Source of the DNA: an uncultured Methanobacterium sp.
GTDB lineage: Archaea; Methanobacteriota; Methanobacteria; Methanobacteriales; Methanobacteriaceae
Reading direction: 5' to 3'
NCBI RefSeq assembly: GCF_963666025.1
Contig: NZ_OY762552.1
Location: 248,001-312,000, forward strand
Length of the DNA stretch: 64,000 bases
A program made the translations under genes and the position numbers. This document shows, piece after piece, positions 25,665-36,833 of this stretch. The notes under the pieces were generated by a model, which ran no database searches, was not told the origin of the DNA, and worked only from the letters and a program-made list of their open reading frames with translations. Within the stretch, counting starts at the first letter, position 1. The number at the start of each line of letters is the position of its first letter.

Positions 25665-27047
25665 ATGCCCACAGCAACCGATAATACTGGAAAATCCGAT
25701 AAACCTAAAAAGATTTATAAACCACTTCGTGACGTGGAAGTGGAATACAACATTGATCATCAAAAGTGCACCATCTGCACTGAAAAACCCTGTATTAATG
25801 CCTGTCCTGTGGATGCAGTGCATGAAAATCCAACAGACAATCAGATTGAAATTGATGATAAGTGTTTCGGATGTGTTCTGTGTAGAAATGTCTGTCCCTA
25901 TGATGCCATTCACATGGAAACTGCTCTTTCCAAGCCTCGTAGAGAAAATGTTCCCAACATAAACACTAAACTTTGCAGGCAGTGCGGAGCATGCGTGGAC
26001 GCCTGTCGTATGGGTGCCATTCACCTTGTTTCTTCTGGTACCGAAGAAGCACACAGTGTAATTGATGAAGATAAATGCGTGCGCTGTGGCTACTGTTCCC
26101 GGGTTTGTCCCACTGAAGCCATAAAGTACGGGGAGATCCTGCCCCGCTCAGTGGTGGGTGGAAAGGCCATAGTGGTGAACCAGAAAAAATGTATTGGCTG
26201 CATGACCTGCACCAGGGTATGTCCTTCTAAAGGAGCTATTAACGTAGGAAAGATGAGTAAACTCCCATATATTAACCCATCATACTGTGCACGGTGTGAA
26301 GAGTGTATGAATGTCTGTCCATCTACCGCAATACGTTATTCATCCCGTAAAAGGGCATATGAAGGGTACCAGAAAATAAAAACCATGGAAATTGTTTCCG
26401 AGCTCATGGAAAAAGAAAGCGAAAAGCTGGCCCGTGAAACAGTTAAGATCGATTCCATCCTTAACAAGGTCACCCGTGAAGTAAGTTACAGCCACAGTGA
26501 AGATGAATTCACTGAAGATGTTACCGAACTGGTAACTGACCAGATCAAAGCTCTGGTTGGAGCAGACCTTGAAATTGAAGATCTTAAAGAGATTATACAG
26601 GCTACTAATCCCCACCGGGAGATAATGGTGGATGAAGATACCTGTATTGGTTGTGGTGCCTGTATAAAAGAGTGTCCAGTGGATTGCATAGAACTGGAAA
26701 TGCCTTCACCAGTACATATAGGGGATGAATGTGTTTACTGTGGTAAATGTGTTGAAACCTGCCCATTTGAGTCAATTTCACTTAAAGAAGAATCTTTCCT
26801 GGTTAAGGATGGCAGAGTTCTTTTTAAAAGACGTAACATCACCGGTCCATCTTCAGGGGAAGTTCAGATTGACAACGATGCCTGTCAGAAGTGTGGAGTT
26901 TGTGTCAACAAATGCCCGGTTGATGCCATGACCCTGGAAAATGATCAGGTCACAGTTAGTGAGGATAAATGTATATTCTGTGGTGAATGTCAGGCAATTT
27001 GCCCCACCAGAGCTATTAAGTTAGATCATGAAGATAAAAGTGAGTAA
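25665..27047 (+). CDS. ehaQ: Eha polyferredoxin EhaQ (ten [4Fe-4S] motifs)
   Basis: Polyferredoxin of 460 residues with ten cluster motifs, matching the ten-cluster protein of the Eha operon. The first motif is a spaced variant (CTICTEKPCINAC) and the third ends CVDACRMGA with Arg instead of Pro after the last Cys. A helical linker (about residues 225-310) without cysteines separates clusters 1-6 from 7-10. It starts two bases after the ehaP stop. Confidence 0.92.
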   Translation: MPTATDNTGKSDKPKKIYKPLRDVEVEYNIDHQKCTICTEKPCINACPVDAVHENPTDNQIEIDDKCFGCVLCRNVCPYDAIHMETALSKPRRENVPNINTKLCRQCGACVDACRMGAIHLVSSGTEEAHSVIDEDKCVRCGYCSRVCPTEAIKYGEILPRSVVGGKAIVVNQKKCIGCMTCTRVCPSKGAINVGKMSKLPYINPSYCARCEECMNVCPSTAIRYSSRKRAYEGYQKIKTMEIVSELMEKESEKLARETVKIDSILNKVTREVSYSHSEDEFTEDVTELVTDQIKALVGADLEIEDLKEIIQATNPHREIMVDEDTCIGCGACIKECPVDCIELEMPSPVHIGDECVYCGKCVETCPFESISLKEESFLVKDGRVLFKRRNITGPSSGEVQIDNDACQKCGVCVNKCPVDAMTLENDQVTVSEDKCIFCGECQAICPTRAIKLDHEDKSE

Positions 27048-27070
27048 AAGACCTAAAAGTCTTTTAATTT
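27045..27070 (+). terminator. Hairpin between ehaQ and ehaR
   Basis: TAAAAGAC (27045-27052) and GTCTTTTA (27059-27066) form an 8-bp stem overlapping the ehaQ stop codon, followed by ATTTTT. It could end or attenuate the main eha transcript before ehaR. The next 225 bases up to 27296 hold no gene. Confidence 0.55.
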
Positions 27071-27295
27071 TTAGTGGAATTCACTTATTTTTCTAAAATG
27101 ATCTATAAGGATCAATGCACAAGACTTAAAACAAATCTACTTGAATCATGAAAAAATTGATCTTGAAAAAATCTTGAAAAATTGATCTAAAAAAGAGATC
27201 CCACCAACCTTAATCTTTTAATAAAATAATTTCTAAAACATGTAACAAATCTTTAATACATGTAATCATTTTAAACGTCCACAGGAGGATGTAGA

Positions 27296-28321
27296 TTGTT
27301 AGGTAAGAAATTCTTTGTTTCTGATTGTGAAGGACCCATATCAGTTAATGACAATGCCTTTGAACTGGCAGGTCATTTCATTGAGGATGGGGAAAAATTC
27401 TTCCAGATACTAAGTCATTACGATGATATTCTGGTAGATGAGATAAAAAGACCAGGCTACAATGCAGGAAGCACTTTAAAACTAATTTTACCATTTTTAA
27501 AAGCATATGGTGCTACTAATCTTAATATGAGGGAGTTTTCATCACGAAATGTTCTCCTACTACCTGGAGCCAGGGCCACCCTGGGATTGCTTCAATTTAT
27601 CATGCCAGCCTACATTGTCAGCACCAGTTACGAGCATTACATCCGGGCCCTCTGTGATTTAACCAACTTTTCCTTTAATCAGTGCTACTGTACCAAACTG
27701 GATCTGGACAGCCACCCCCTGAGTGAGCAAGATAAGGATAAACTCAAAGAATTCCGCTTGTCAATTGTTTTGAACCCTGAATTTGATAACCTGGAACGCA
27801 TATTCTGGGAAGAGATTCCAGGGATGGAAATTGGTTCACTCTTAGCTGAAATCAAACCAGTGGGTGGGCAAGCCAAAAAAGAAGCAGTTCTGGATATTAT
27901 GGCCCAAAAAAACTACCAGGCATGTGACATGATGTATGTTGGAGACAGTATAACCGATGTAGAACCACTCCAGTACGCTAGGGATAATGGAGGAATCGCA
28001 GTATCTTTTAACGGGAATGAATTCGCACTGGATAATGCATCACTTGCTGTTATCTCAGATAATACTACAATAACATCCATACTTGCAGATCTGTTCAATA
28101 GATATGACAACGATGTGGTACTGGAATTTGCATCCTCCTTTAAAAAAGATCCTGAAAAAGCAGTGAAAGATCATCCTGTTAACCCCCAACTGGCATTTAA
28201 ACTGGCTGAAACCAACACACGACTGGAAGTAGTCACTGAAGACAATCTGGAAGAGCTCAAAGAAGATAGCTGTAAGTTCCGCAAAGAGGTTAGAGGAGAA
28301 TCAATCGGAGGGCTGGGTTAA
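27296..28321 (+). CDS. ehaR: EhaR, HAD-superfamily-like protein of the eha cluster
   Basis: Soluble protein of 341 residues with HAD phosphatase-like motifs: FVSDCEGPIS near the N-terminus (nucleophile region, Asp10) and MYVGDSITDVEPL at about residue 217 (motif IV). It stands in the ehaR position. The substrate is unknown, and Cys replaces the usual second residue of the DxD nucleophile motif (D-C-E), so classical phosphatase activity is doubtful. Start TTG at 27296 has AGGAGGATG upstream. The last base overlaps the next ATG. Confidence 0.8.
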   Translation: MLGKKFFVSDCEGPISVNDNAFELAGHFIEDGEKFFQILSHYDDILVDEIKRPGYNAGSTLKLILPFLKAYGATNLNMREFSSRNVLLLPGARATLGLLQFIMPAYIVSTSYEHYIRALCDLTNFSFNQCYCTKLDLDSHPLSEQDKDKLKEFRLSIVLNPEFDNLERIFWEEIPGMEIGSLLAEIKPVGGQAKKEAVLDIMAQKNYQACDMMYVGDSITDVEPLQYARDNGGIAVSFNGNEFALDNASLAVISDNTTITSILADLFNRYDNDVVLEFASSFKKDPEKAVKDHPVNPQLAFKLAETNTRLEVVTEDNLEELKEDSCKFRKEVRGESIGGLG

Positions 28322-29259
28322 TGACCACTGGAAAGGGGAAAGGAAATTTATCTGGAAATGAAGAAGGATATCCAATAAAAATAGATAAAATTGAAGATAC
28401 CTACGCCGAGGCCTTCAACGGTATCTGCTGCCGGGTTATTATCACTGCCGACGATGATCTGACCCTCCAAAGAGCTGCCTACGATGCTACCAGCACCCCT
28501 GGAACCGTGATTGGCAGGGTGGAAGGAGGAGTTGAGGGATGGTTAAATGAAGATCAGACCCCGGACCATAGAAAAGGAGCAATACTCCAGTTCTGGTACA
28601 ACACCACTGATATTGAAAAATTCCAAGTGGAATTATCCTACCGTATAAGGCAGGACATCCTGGTAAAACCATTCACATCAGTGTTTGATGCATCCATCAA
28701 CCCAACCGGTTACATTGGCACCATGAAGCATGTTGGTCACTGTGGGGATGGATACGAGTGGGAAGAAGAAATATACGGTCGGCACATGATTGTGGTACCC
28801 ATAGCCATACCTGACTTTCTCATTGAACGTAAGTTAGGGTACATGGAAGGAATCATGGGTGCTAACTTCTGGTATTACTCAAAAAGTAAGGAAGCAGTCC
28901 TGGAAGGCGGTAGGGCTGCCCTAAAGGCAATTGAAAGTATTGAAGGAGTGATAACTCCATTTGATATTTGCTCCGCAGCTTCTAAGCCCGAGACCAATTA
29001 CCCCTGGATTGGACCCACCACCAATCATCCCTACTGTCCTACTCTGCAAAACATACTGGGAGGCGAATCCCAGGTACCAGAGGGTGTTAATTATATTCCA
29101 GAAATTGTTCTAAACGGCCTGACCCTTGAAAGCCTTAAAAAGGCCATGAAAGTAGGAATTGAAGTCCTGCTGGATTATGAAGACGTTCTGGGAATATCCG
29201 CTGGTAATTACCAGGGAAAACTGGGAGACCACCAGATATATTTAAAGGATTTGTTTTAG
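28321..29259 (+). CDS. ehaS: Formylmethanofuran-tetrahydromethanopterin formyltransferase paralogue (Ftr-II type)
   Basis: Ftr family protein of 312 residues, slightly longer than the usual 297. Ftr-like stretches include AFNGICCRVIITADDD, SVFDASINPTGYIGTMKHVG and IMGANFWYYSKSK. Classical Ftr moves the formyl group from formylmethanofuran to H4MPT in methanogenesis. A second copy next to the eha genes is known in Methanothermobacter (named ehaS there, from memory) and may not have standard activity. Translational coupling to ehaR is strong (1-base overlap). Confidence 0.85.
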   Translation: MTTGKGKGNLSGNEEGYPIKIDKIEDTYAEAFNGICCRVIITADDDLTLQRAAYDATSTPGTVIGRVEGGVEGWLNEDQTPDHRKGAILQFWYNTTDIEKFQVELSYRIRQDILVKPFTSVFDASINPTGYIGTMKHVGHCGDGYEWEEEIYGRHMIVVPIAIPDFLIERKLGYMEGIMGANFWYYSKSKEAVLEGGRAALKAIESIEGVITPFDICSAASKPETNYPWIGPTTNHPYCPTLQNILGGESQVPEGVNYIPEIVLNGLTLESLKKAMKVGIEVLLDYEDVLGISAGNYQGKLGDHQIYLKDLF

Positions 29260-29442
29260 GTAAAAATGGAGATAATGATTAATTAAAACTAAATTAGAAT
29301 GGTTTATAATAAGATTAAGGAGTTTTAAGAGTTTTAATAAGATAAGAGAGTTGTAATAAGATGAGTAATCTAAATGAAATGTTACATTTGGTGAAGTTGA
29401 CTAAATTGAATAAAAGAAAAAATAATAATTGGATGTGATGTT

Positions 29443-30375
29443 ATTTCAATTATACTGGACGCAGTAGGATTTGGAGCACTTAACCTTGACAGACTTAACC
29501 GGGTTAATAAAATAGCGGGAGAAGATGAAGAAGCTTACATCACCAATGTGCATGAAAGCTGTGGGGGCTCAGCAGCTAACACCATAATTGGATTGGCCAG
29601 ATTGGGACTGTCCACTGGTTTTTTAGGAAAAGTAGCCCGTGATCGGCAGGGACAGTTACTCCTGGAAAACCTTGAAAAGGAAGGTGTTGACACCGGAGGA
29701 GTTATAAAAAATTCCCATGGTCGCAGTGGCACTGTCCATGGATTCGTGGATCTTGAAGGTCAACGGGCATTGTACGTTGATCCAGGAGTAAATGATGAAA
29801 TTGAATCAAGCCAGATCAACCTGGAATACATATCAAATACACGACTGATTCACCTCACATCATTTGTAGGCAAATCAATCCAGGTGCAAAAAGAGTTTTT
29901 AGAATCAATTCCAGAAAGTGTAACCGTCAGCATGGACCCGGGGATGATCTACGCAGAAAAAGGCATTAAAACCCTGGAGAAGTTACTGGAGCGAACTGAT
30001 ATTCTACTTTTAAACCAGAAAGAACTGGAACTACTAATGCCCAACCAGGAAAAAAATGAGGATAAAATGAAAGCCCTTCTTGATTTTGGACTGGAAATAC
30101 TGGTAGTTAAACAGGGGCAAAATGGGTGTACGGTTACTGATGGAGATGAACTTTTTTGTTTGGATGCTTTTAATGTGGATTGTCAGGATACCACCGGGGC
30201 AGGGGATGCATTTAACACCGGATTCCTCTACGGATATTTAACCGGTAAAAGTATCAAAAGATCGGCCAACATGGGAAACTACGTTGCTTCCTACTGTGTG
30301 AAGAGGCCAGGTGCCATTGATGGACTTCCATTCTTATCACAGATAATATCCAAGTATCCTGATAAAATGCATTGA
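29443..30375 (+). CDS. pfkB-family carbohydrate/nucleoside kinase; probable ATT start
   Basis: Ribokinase/pfkB family kinase. The N-terminal beta strand GFGALNLDR, the substrate region SCGGSAANTIIGLARLG and the C-terminal signature DTTGAGDAFNTGFLYG (catalytic Asp in GAGD) are all present. The first conventional codon, GTG at 29548, would cut off the conserved N-terminal strand. In frame upstream, ATT at 29443 sits exactly three bases after GGATGTGAT (29431-29439), the spacing used by many genes here; no ATG, GTG or TTG exists before the stop at 29407. CTG at 29455 is the other possibility. With ATT the protein has 310 residues. Gene order after the Ftr paralogue matches my recollection of the Methanothermobacter locus. 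Substrate unknown. Confidence 0.8.
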   Translation: MSIILDAVGFGALNLDRLNRVNKIAGEDEEAYITNVHESCGGSAANTIIGLARLGLSTGFLGKVARDRQGQLLLENLEKEGVDTGGVIKNSHGRSGTVHGFVDLEGQRALYVDPGVNDEIESSQINLEYISNTRLIHLTSFVGKSIQVQKEFLESIPESVTVSMDPGMIYAEKGIKTLEKLLERTDILLLNQKELELLMPNQEKNEDKMKALLDFGLEILVVKQGQNGCTVTDGDELFCLDAFNVDCQDTTGAGDAFNTGFLYGYLTGKSIKRSANMGNYVASYCVKRPGAIDGLPFLSQIISKYPDKMH

Positions 30376-30557
30376 TTACTGAATTGCATTGATTACAGAA
30401 TCATTTAAACTGTGATTAAAAGTAATTAAAACTTAAAGAAAACTGGGCAACTTTAAAAAAAATTAGATATAACTTAAATTAGATGTCATCATAATATTAT
30501 AAATCAGGAAAGGAAATAAACTAACCAGTTATAAAATACCATAGGTTAGTCAATTAC

Positions 30558-31324
<767 letters not shown>

Positions 31325-31960
31325 GTGAAAGTTAATGAAATGATGGACAAGGATTTTATTGTAGTATCCCCTGACGATGATCTGGTAGAAGTATCCATTT
31401 TAATGGAGAAAAAATTAAGATTCACCACACCCGTGGTTGATGGTAAGAAGAGACTGGTTGGATGGATCACTTCCCTGGATGTGACCAGAGGTTTCAGAGA
31501 AGGTAAAAAAAAGGTTAAAGACGTGATGTACGCCAAAGAGGACATTGTCCATGTGCATGATGATGACCCTGCACGTTTAGCTGTCCTGGAAGCAGGAGAG
31601 TATAAAGTGTTTAACATACCTGTGATAAGTGATGACGATGTTGTTGTAGGAGTAGTACGAACTTTTGATATCGTGAAAACCCTTTCCAGTCTTTATGAGA
31701 TTAAAGTTTCCAAGATCTTCGAAGCCATGGCAGACGAACTTAAAGGTGTTACCTGGGATGAACTCATGGAAGCATCAGCCATTGTTACCCGCCGCAGAAC
31801 CGGTAAACGAGTCACTGCCAATGATTACGAGAAAAGAATCAAAAACTCCACATTTGGTGAAGCTATCTGGGCCACTGGAGGATTGGAAAAATTCTTCGTT
31901 GGTTTGATAGCCATTGGAGAACTGGTTATAGCCAGGAAAGTGGCTAAGGCCCGGAAATAA
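31325..31960 (+). CDS. CBS-domain pair protein
   Basis: A 211-residue protein. Residues 1-120 are two CBS domains (MDKDFIVVSPDDDLVE; YAKEDIVHVHDDDPARLAV), which usually bind adenosyl ligands and sense energy or SAM state. The C-terminal 90 residues are basic (IVTRRRTGKRVTANDYEKR) and unassigned. The GTG start directly follows the polyferredoxin stop, with GGAG just upstream, so the two are co-translated. A regulatory role for the eha-linked genes is inference only. Confidence 0.8.
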   Translation: MKVNEMMDKDFIVVSPDDDLVEVSILMEKKLRFTTPVVDGKKRLVGWITSLDVTRGFREGKKKVKDVMYAKEDIVHVHDDDPARLAVLEAGEYKVFNIPVISDDDVVVGVVRTFDIVKTLSSLYEIKVSKIFEAMADELKGVTWDELMEASAIVTRRRTGKRVTANDYEKRIKNSTFGEAIWATGGLEKFFVGLIAIGELVIARKVAKARK

Positions 31961-31978
31961 AAATAATTTTTTATTTCC
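31953..31978 (+). terminator. Strong hairpin at the end of the eha-linked cluster
   Basis: GGAAATAAAAA (31953-31963) and TTTTTATTTCC (31968-31978) form a perfect 11-bp stem with a 4-base loop, overlapping the stop codon of the CBS gene. The structure is symmetric and could serve both strands, including the convergent gene ending at 32117. Confidence 0.65.
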
Positions 31979-32116
31979 ATTACCTTCTTTTTCTAATTTC
32001 ATTTAATTTTGTTATTTTCCTCATTCCAACTATCATTCAAACTTATCCGCAACCATCTCTCCAGCTTATCCCAACTTCTCTTCAAACATGTTCACGCTAT
32101 TCTCAAACTATTCACA

Positions 32117-32440
32117 CTATTTCTCAAAAATAACACAGTATCCATTATCCGTCTGATAAATAAAGATGGTTTCATCCCGTACCTGGTCAAATAAGACCCC
32201 TGCAATATCCACATAGAAAAACCATGTTCCAGATTCTTCCTGAATAACATCCATCAACAGTTCCAGATATTCCTGAAGGCTGATAGAACTTAGTCTAGAA
32301 ATGTCATCTGAGTTTTTACTCCTATTTAAATGGTAGGTGAGAGCTTCCGAAATTTCATCTGAGGATGGTTTGAGTTTTTTCCAGACATCAACACAGCGGA
32401 TGGAAAATTTTAAATCATTGTAACTGGTAATAAGGTTCAA
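32117..32440 (-). CDS. Hypothetical protein, start uncertain beside a G10 tract
   Basis: A 107-residue soluble protein with balanced composition (IRCVDVWKKLKPSSDEI, GTWFFYVDIAGVLFDQVRD) that looks like a real gene, but I do not recognise a family. On the minus strand a run of ten G bases (32458-32449) ends eight bases before the TTG at 32440 and could act as ribosome-binding site. An ATG directly before the G run (32460) is out of frame with ten G bases but would be in frame with eight or eleven. The gene is divergent from the sulfur-carrier operon, sharing its regulatory region. Confidence 0.6.
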   Translation of the reverse strand: MNLITSYNDLKFSIRCVDVWKKLKPSSDEISEALTYHLNRSKNSDDISRLSSISLQEYLELLMDVIQEESGTWFFYVDIAGVLFDQVRDETIFIYQTDNGYCVIFEK

Positions 32441-32521
32441 TTTAGTTACCCCCCCCCCATTTTAAGTTAATAGTTTCTTTTAAATTCTCGGTAATTATAG
32501 TCATAGGTCCTTCACCGTAAC

Positions 32522-32560
32522 TTATATAAGATATAACAATTGTTATATAACTATCGTTAT
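32522..32560 (+). promoter_or_regulatory. TATA box plus two abutting WTAAC-NATN-GTTAW operators (ThiS-like operon)
   Basis: TATA box TTATATAA at 32522-32529. Directly behind it lie ATAACAATTGTTAT (32533-32546) and ATAACTATCGTTAT (32547-32560), end to end, covering the expected transcription start. The first is part of a perfect 18-bp palindrome (32531-32548). The pattern matches the other six promoters in this window and suggests repression by a dimeric protein. Confidence 0.8.
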
Positions 32561-32579
32561 GATAAGTGGCGGTGATTAA

Positions 32580-32774
32580 ATGAAAGTAAATATCAAAGAC
32601 GAACCAACAAAGGAACTGGAAATTGACTCATCTTTGGTTAAAGAGGTTCTCAAGGAGCTTGAAATTAACTCCATGGAGATGGTGGTTAAAAAGGATGATA
32701 CCATAATCCATGAAGACCAGCTCTTAACCAATGAAGATGAAATAACCGTGATTAAAGTAGTGTTCGGCGGTTAA
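32580..32774 (+). CDS. ThiS/MoaD-like sulfur-carrier protein
   Basis: A 64-residue ubiquitin-fold protein with the C-terminal Gly-Gly (VVFGG) that is adenylated by an E1-like enzyme and then carries a thiocarboxylate. GGTGAT precedes the ATG. The E1-like gene follows 30 bases downstream, so the pair should form a sulfur-activating system for thiazole, thio-tRNA or cofactor synthesis. Confidence 0.9.
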   Translation: MKVNIKDEPTKELEIDSSLVKEVLKELEINSMEMVVKKDDTIIHEDQLLTNEDEITVIKVVFGG

Positions 32775-32804
32775 AAATATTAAAATATAATATGGGGATT
32801 TAAC

Positions 32805-33527
<723 letters not shown>

Positions 33528-33574
33528 GTCTCATGACCTAACTACTATATTTTTTAATTTTTAGGAGTTTAAAG

Positions 33575-34729
33575 ATGCTGGAGAAATTAATAATAGTTCG
33601 TTACGGGGAAATTGGGGTTAAAAGCCCTAAGGTTAGAGGAAGATTCGAGCGAAAGCTCATAGAAAATATTAAAACTGTTATCAATGACAAGATAGAGATA
33701 AAACAGGGCAGGATCTTCATTTATCCCAAAGATCTGAATAAAACCCTTGATTCCCTCCAGAAAATTGTGGGAATAGTTTCATACAGCCCAGCGGCAGTCA
33801 CCCCTACTGACCATGACTCCATAAAAGAGTTGATTGAAACCTACACCCGAGAACTGGTAAATGAGGGATCATTCTCATCAAAAGATTCATTTGCAGTTAA
33901 ATGTAGACGGGTGGGCAAACATGACTTTTCCAGTCAGGAAATGGCAGCTTATGCTGGTTCCGTGGTGTATGGAGTAACCGAATCCAAAGTTGACCTATCA
34001 AACCCCGATTTCAGATTATATGTAGAAGTAAGGGATGATAAAACCTACGTATTCCATGAAAAAATAAAGGGACTGGGCGGCTTACCCATGGGGACACAGG
34101 GAAAGGTCATAGCACTCGTTTCTGGAGGTATAGACTCACCGGTTGCCACCTTCTTAATGATGAAGCGTGGTTGTAGTGTTACCATGGTGAACTTTAACAA
34201 TCATCCTTTCACCTCTGGTTCCAACGAAAAAATCCTGAAAATGCATGCAAAATTGAAAGAATACTCAGCTGGTTCAAAACTGAAACTTTACCAGGTTGAC
34301 TATGGAGAATACCTCCAAACGTGTAAGGATGAAGCTCCAGAAAGGATGACCTGTGTGCTGTGTAAGAGTGGAATGTATCAGATTGCCGAGAAGATCGCCC
34401 GTGAAGAGAATGCCCTGGCCATTGTTGATGGAAGCAGTATGGGCCAGGTTGCATCTCAAACCCTGCCCAATATCCTGGCAACACGTTACTCAACTTCCAT
34501 GCCAGTTTTAAGCCCACTCATAGGACTGGATAAGGTGGAGATTGAAAATATAGGTAAAAAGATCGGTACCTTCGATATATCCATACTCCCTGATAGTGGC
34601 TGTTTGGCTGCTCCTAGGCATCCTGAAACTAATGCAGAATTACCACTGGTTCTGGAGACACTTGGAAAAATTGATGCTGAGGATGAGTTTGATAAAGCCA
34701 TTGCAGGTATTAAATTACTTAAAAAATGA
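33575..34729 (+). CDS. thiI: tRNA 4-thiouridine synthase ThiI (no rhodanese domain)
   Basis: ATP-dependent tRNA sulfurtransferase, 384 residues. An N-terminal ferredoxin-like plus THUMP part (to about 170) is followed by the PP-loop SGGIDSPV (about residue 183) and the ThiI-type stretches CVLCKSGMY and DSGCLAAPRHPETNAE. It lacks the C-terminal rhodanese domain of the E. coli enzyme, as is usual in methanogens, so sulfur must come from elsewhere. AGGAG precedes the ATG. It is 47 bases behind the E1-like gene, in the same controlled operon. Confidence 0.92.
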   Translation: MLEKLIIVRYGEIGVKSPKVRGRFERKLIENIKTVINDKIEIKQGRIFIYPKDLNKTLDSLQKIVGIVSYSPAAVTPTDHDSIKELIETYTRELVNEGSFSSKDSFAVKCRRVGKHDFSSQEMAAYAGSVVYGVTESKVDLSNPDFRLYVEVRDDKTYVFHEKIKGLGGLPMGTQGKVIALVSGGIDSPVATFLMMKRGCSVTMVNFNNHPFTSGSNEKILKMHAKLKEYSAGSKLKLYQVDYGEYLQTCKDEAPERMTCVLCKSGMYQIAEKIAREENALAIVDGSSMGQVASQTLPNILATRYSTSMPVLSPLIGLDKVEIENIGKKIGTFDISILPDSGCLAAPRHPETNAELPLVLETLGKIDAEDEFDKAIAGIKLLKK

Positions 34730-34861
34730 TTTATACTTGAATGATTTTTTTAAATATCATTCCTACTGATTTTTACGATTTAATATTTTTTAGTAATTTT
34801 CAACTAGTTATTCCAACTGAGTTATTCCAACTGAGTTATTAATTTCAAAACCGGGCGCAAT

Positions 34862-34897
34862 TTTTATAAGTAACTATAGTTATATAACAATTGTTAA
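34862..34897 (+). promoter_or_regulatory. TATA box plus two abutting WTAAC-NATN-GTTAW operators (thi4)
   Basis: TTTTATAA lies at 34862-34869. GTAACTATAGTTAT (34870-34883, one mismatch at the first base) and ATAACAATTGTTAA (34884-34897) lie end to end immediately downstream. The geometry equals that of the ThiS-like promoter and the mirror-image promoter at 59.3 kb. The leader to the thi4 start is about 70 bases. Confidence 0.78.
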
Positions 34898-34967
34898 AGA
34901 AGGTCTTGTTGAAGTTCCCACTTCCGTAGGGAGTTTAAAAGTGAAATTATAACCAGGAGGAAGAAAA

Positions 34968-35801
<834 letters not shown>

Positions 35802-35828
35802 TAAATATTAAAATATTGTTAAATATTT

Positions 35829-35871
35829 AAAATGGGCCAAAATGGACAGATAAATCCATCACCCATTTTTA
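35829..35871 (+). terminator. Hairpin after thi4
   Basis: AAAATGGG (35829-35836) pairs with CCCATTTT (35862-35869), and the loop holds a second pair, ATGGA (35842-35846) with TCCAT (35855-35859). T bases follow. It lies 28 bases after the stop and is a likely terminator. Confidence 0.55.
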
Positions 35872-35955
35872 AGGGATAATTCAATAAATTCGTTGAAATT
35901 TTAGTAATAAAGCTTTAACAGAGCAAGAATAATCCATCAAAATCTTAAGGTCCCA

Positions 35956-35963
35956 TATATAAA
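35956..35963 (+). promoter_or_regulatory. TATA box of the MOSC gene, leaderless
   Basis: TATATAAA at 35956-35963 is 27 bases before the ATG at 35983, so the message probably begins at or next to its start codon. Confidence 0.5.
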
Positions 35964-35982
35964 TCCAAGTTAAGTGATCTTC

Positions 35983-36456
<474 letters not shown>

Positions 36457-36833
36457 AATTAGGATTATTCTTGAAATTTTCCCATTTACCTAATTTTCCA
36501 ATATATTTCTGGAAAAATAGGATTCTGGAAAAATAGGACTAATTATTCCAGTTTATATCAAATTTATTCCTTATTTTTACTATAACACCCTTAACGTCTA
36601 TTCTAGTATAATCAGGTAGGGATGTAGATAAAAAAACAGATCCAAAAAATTAAAAAAAATAGTTAAATAAAAATGAAGTAAACTGGATTACAATTAAAAA
36701 ACTATGATAACTATAAATTAATATGTGATAATCCAGATAGATGATAAAACTGTTTAAAAACGATTATATCTATAATAAAATTAAATTTAAGATAAATGAA
36801 TGAAATTTAAAACAAATATAGGAGAAATTGAGA
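36457..36833 (+). promoter_or_regulatory. AT-rich spacer and pdxS promoter region
   Basis: No gene is visible. A TATA-like sequence (GATTATATCTATAATAAA) occurs at about 36762-36779, and GGAG at 36821 serves the pdxS ATG. A perfect 16-bp tandem duplication at 36507-36538 is listed separately. Confidence 0.4.
36507..36538. repeat. Perfect 16-bp tandem duplication
   Basis: TTCTGGAAAAATAGGA occurs twice, at 36507-36522 and 36523-36538, with no gap. No function is evident; slippage is the simplest origin. Confidence 0.8.

Noticed and set aside
34898..34967. A riboswitch (for example TPP) in the thi4 leader
   Set aside because: The leader is only about 70 bases and lacks recognisable conserved TPP-box sequence. 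Control is explained by the double operator.
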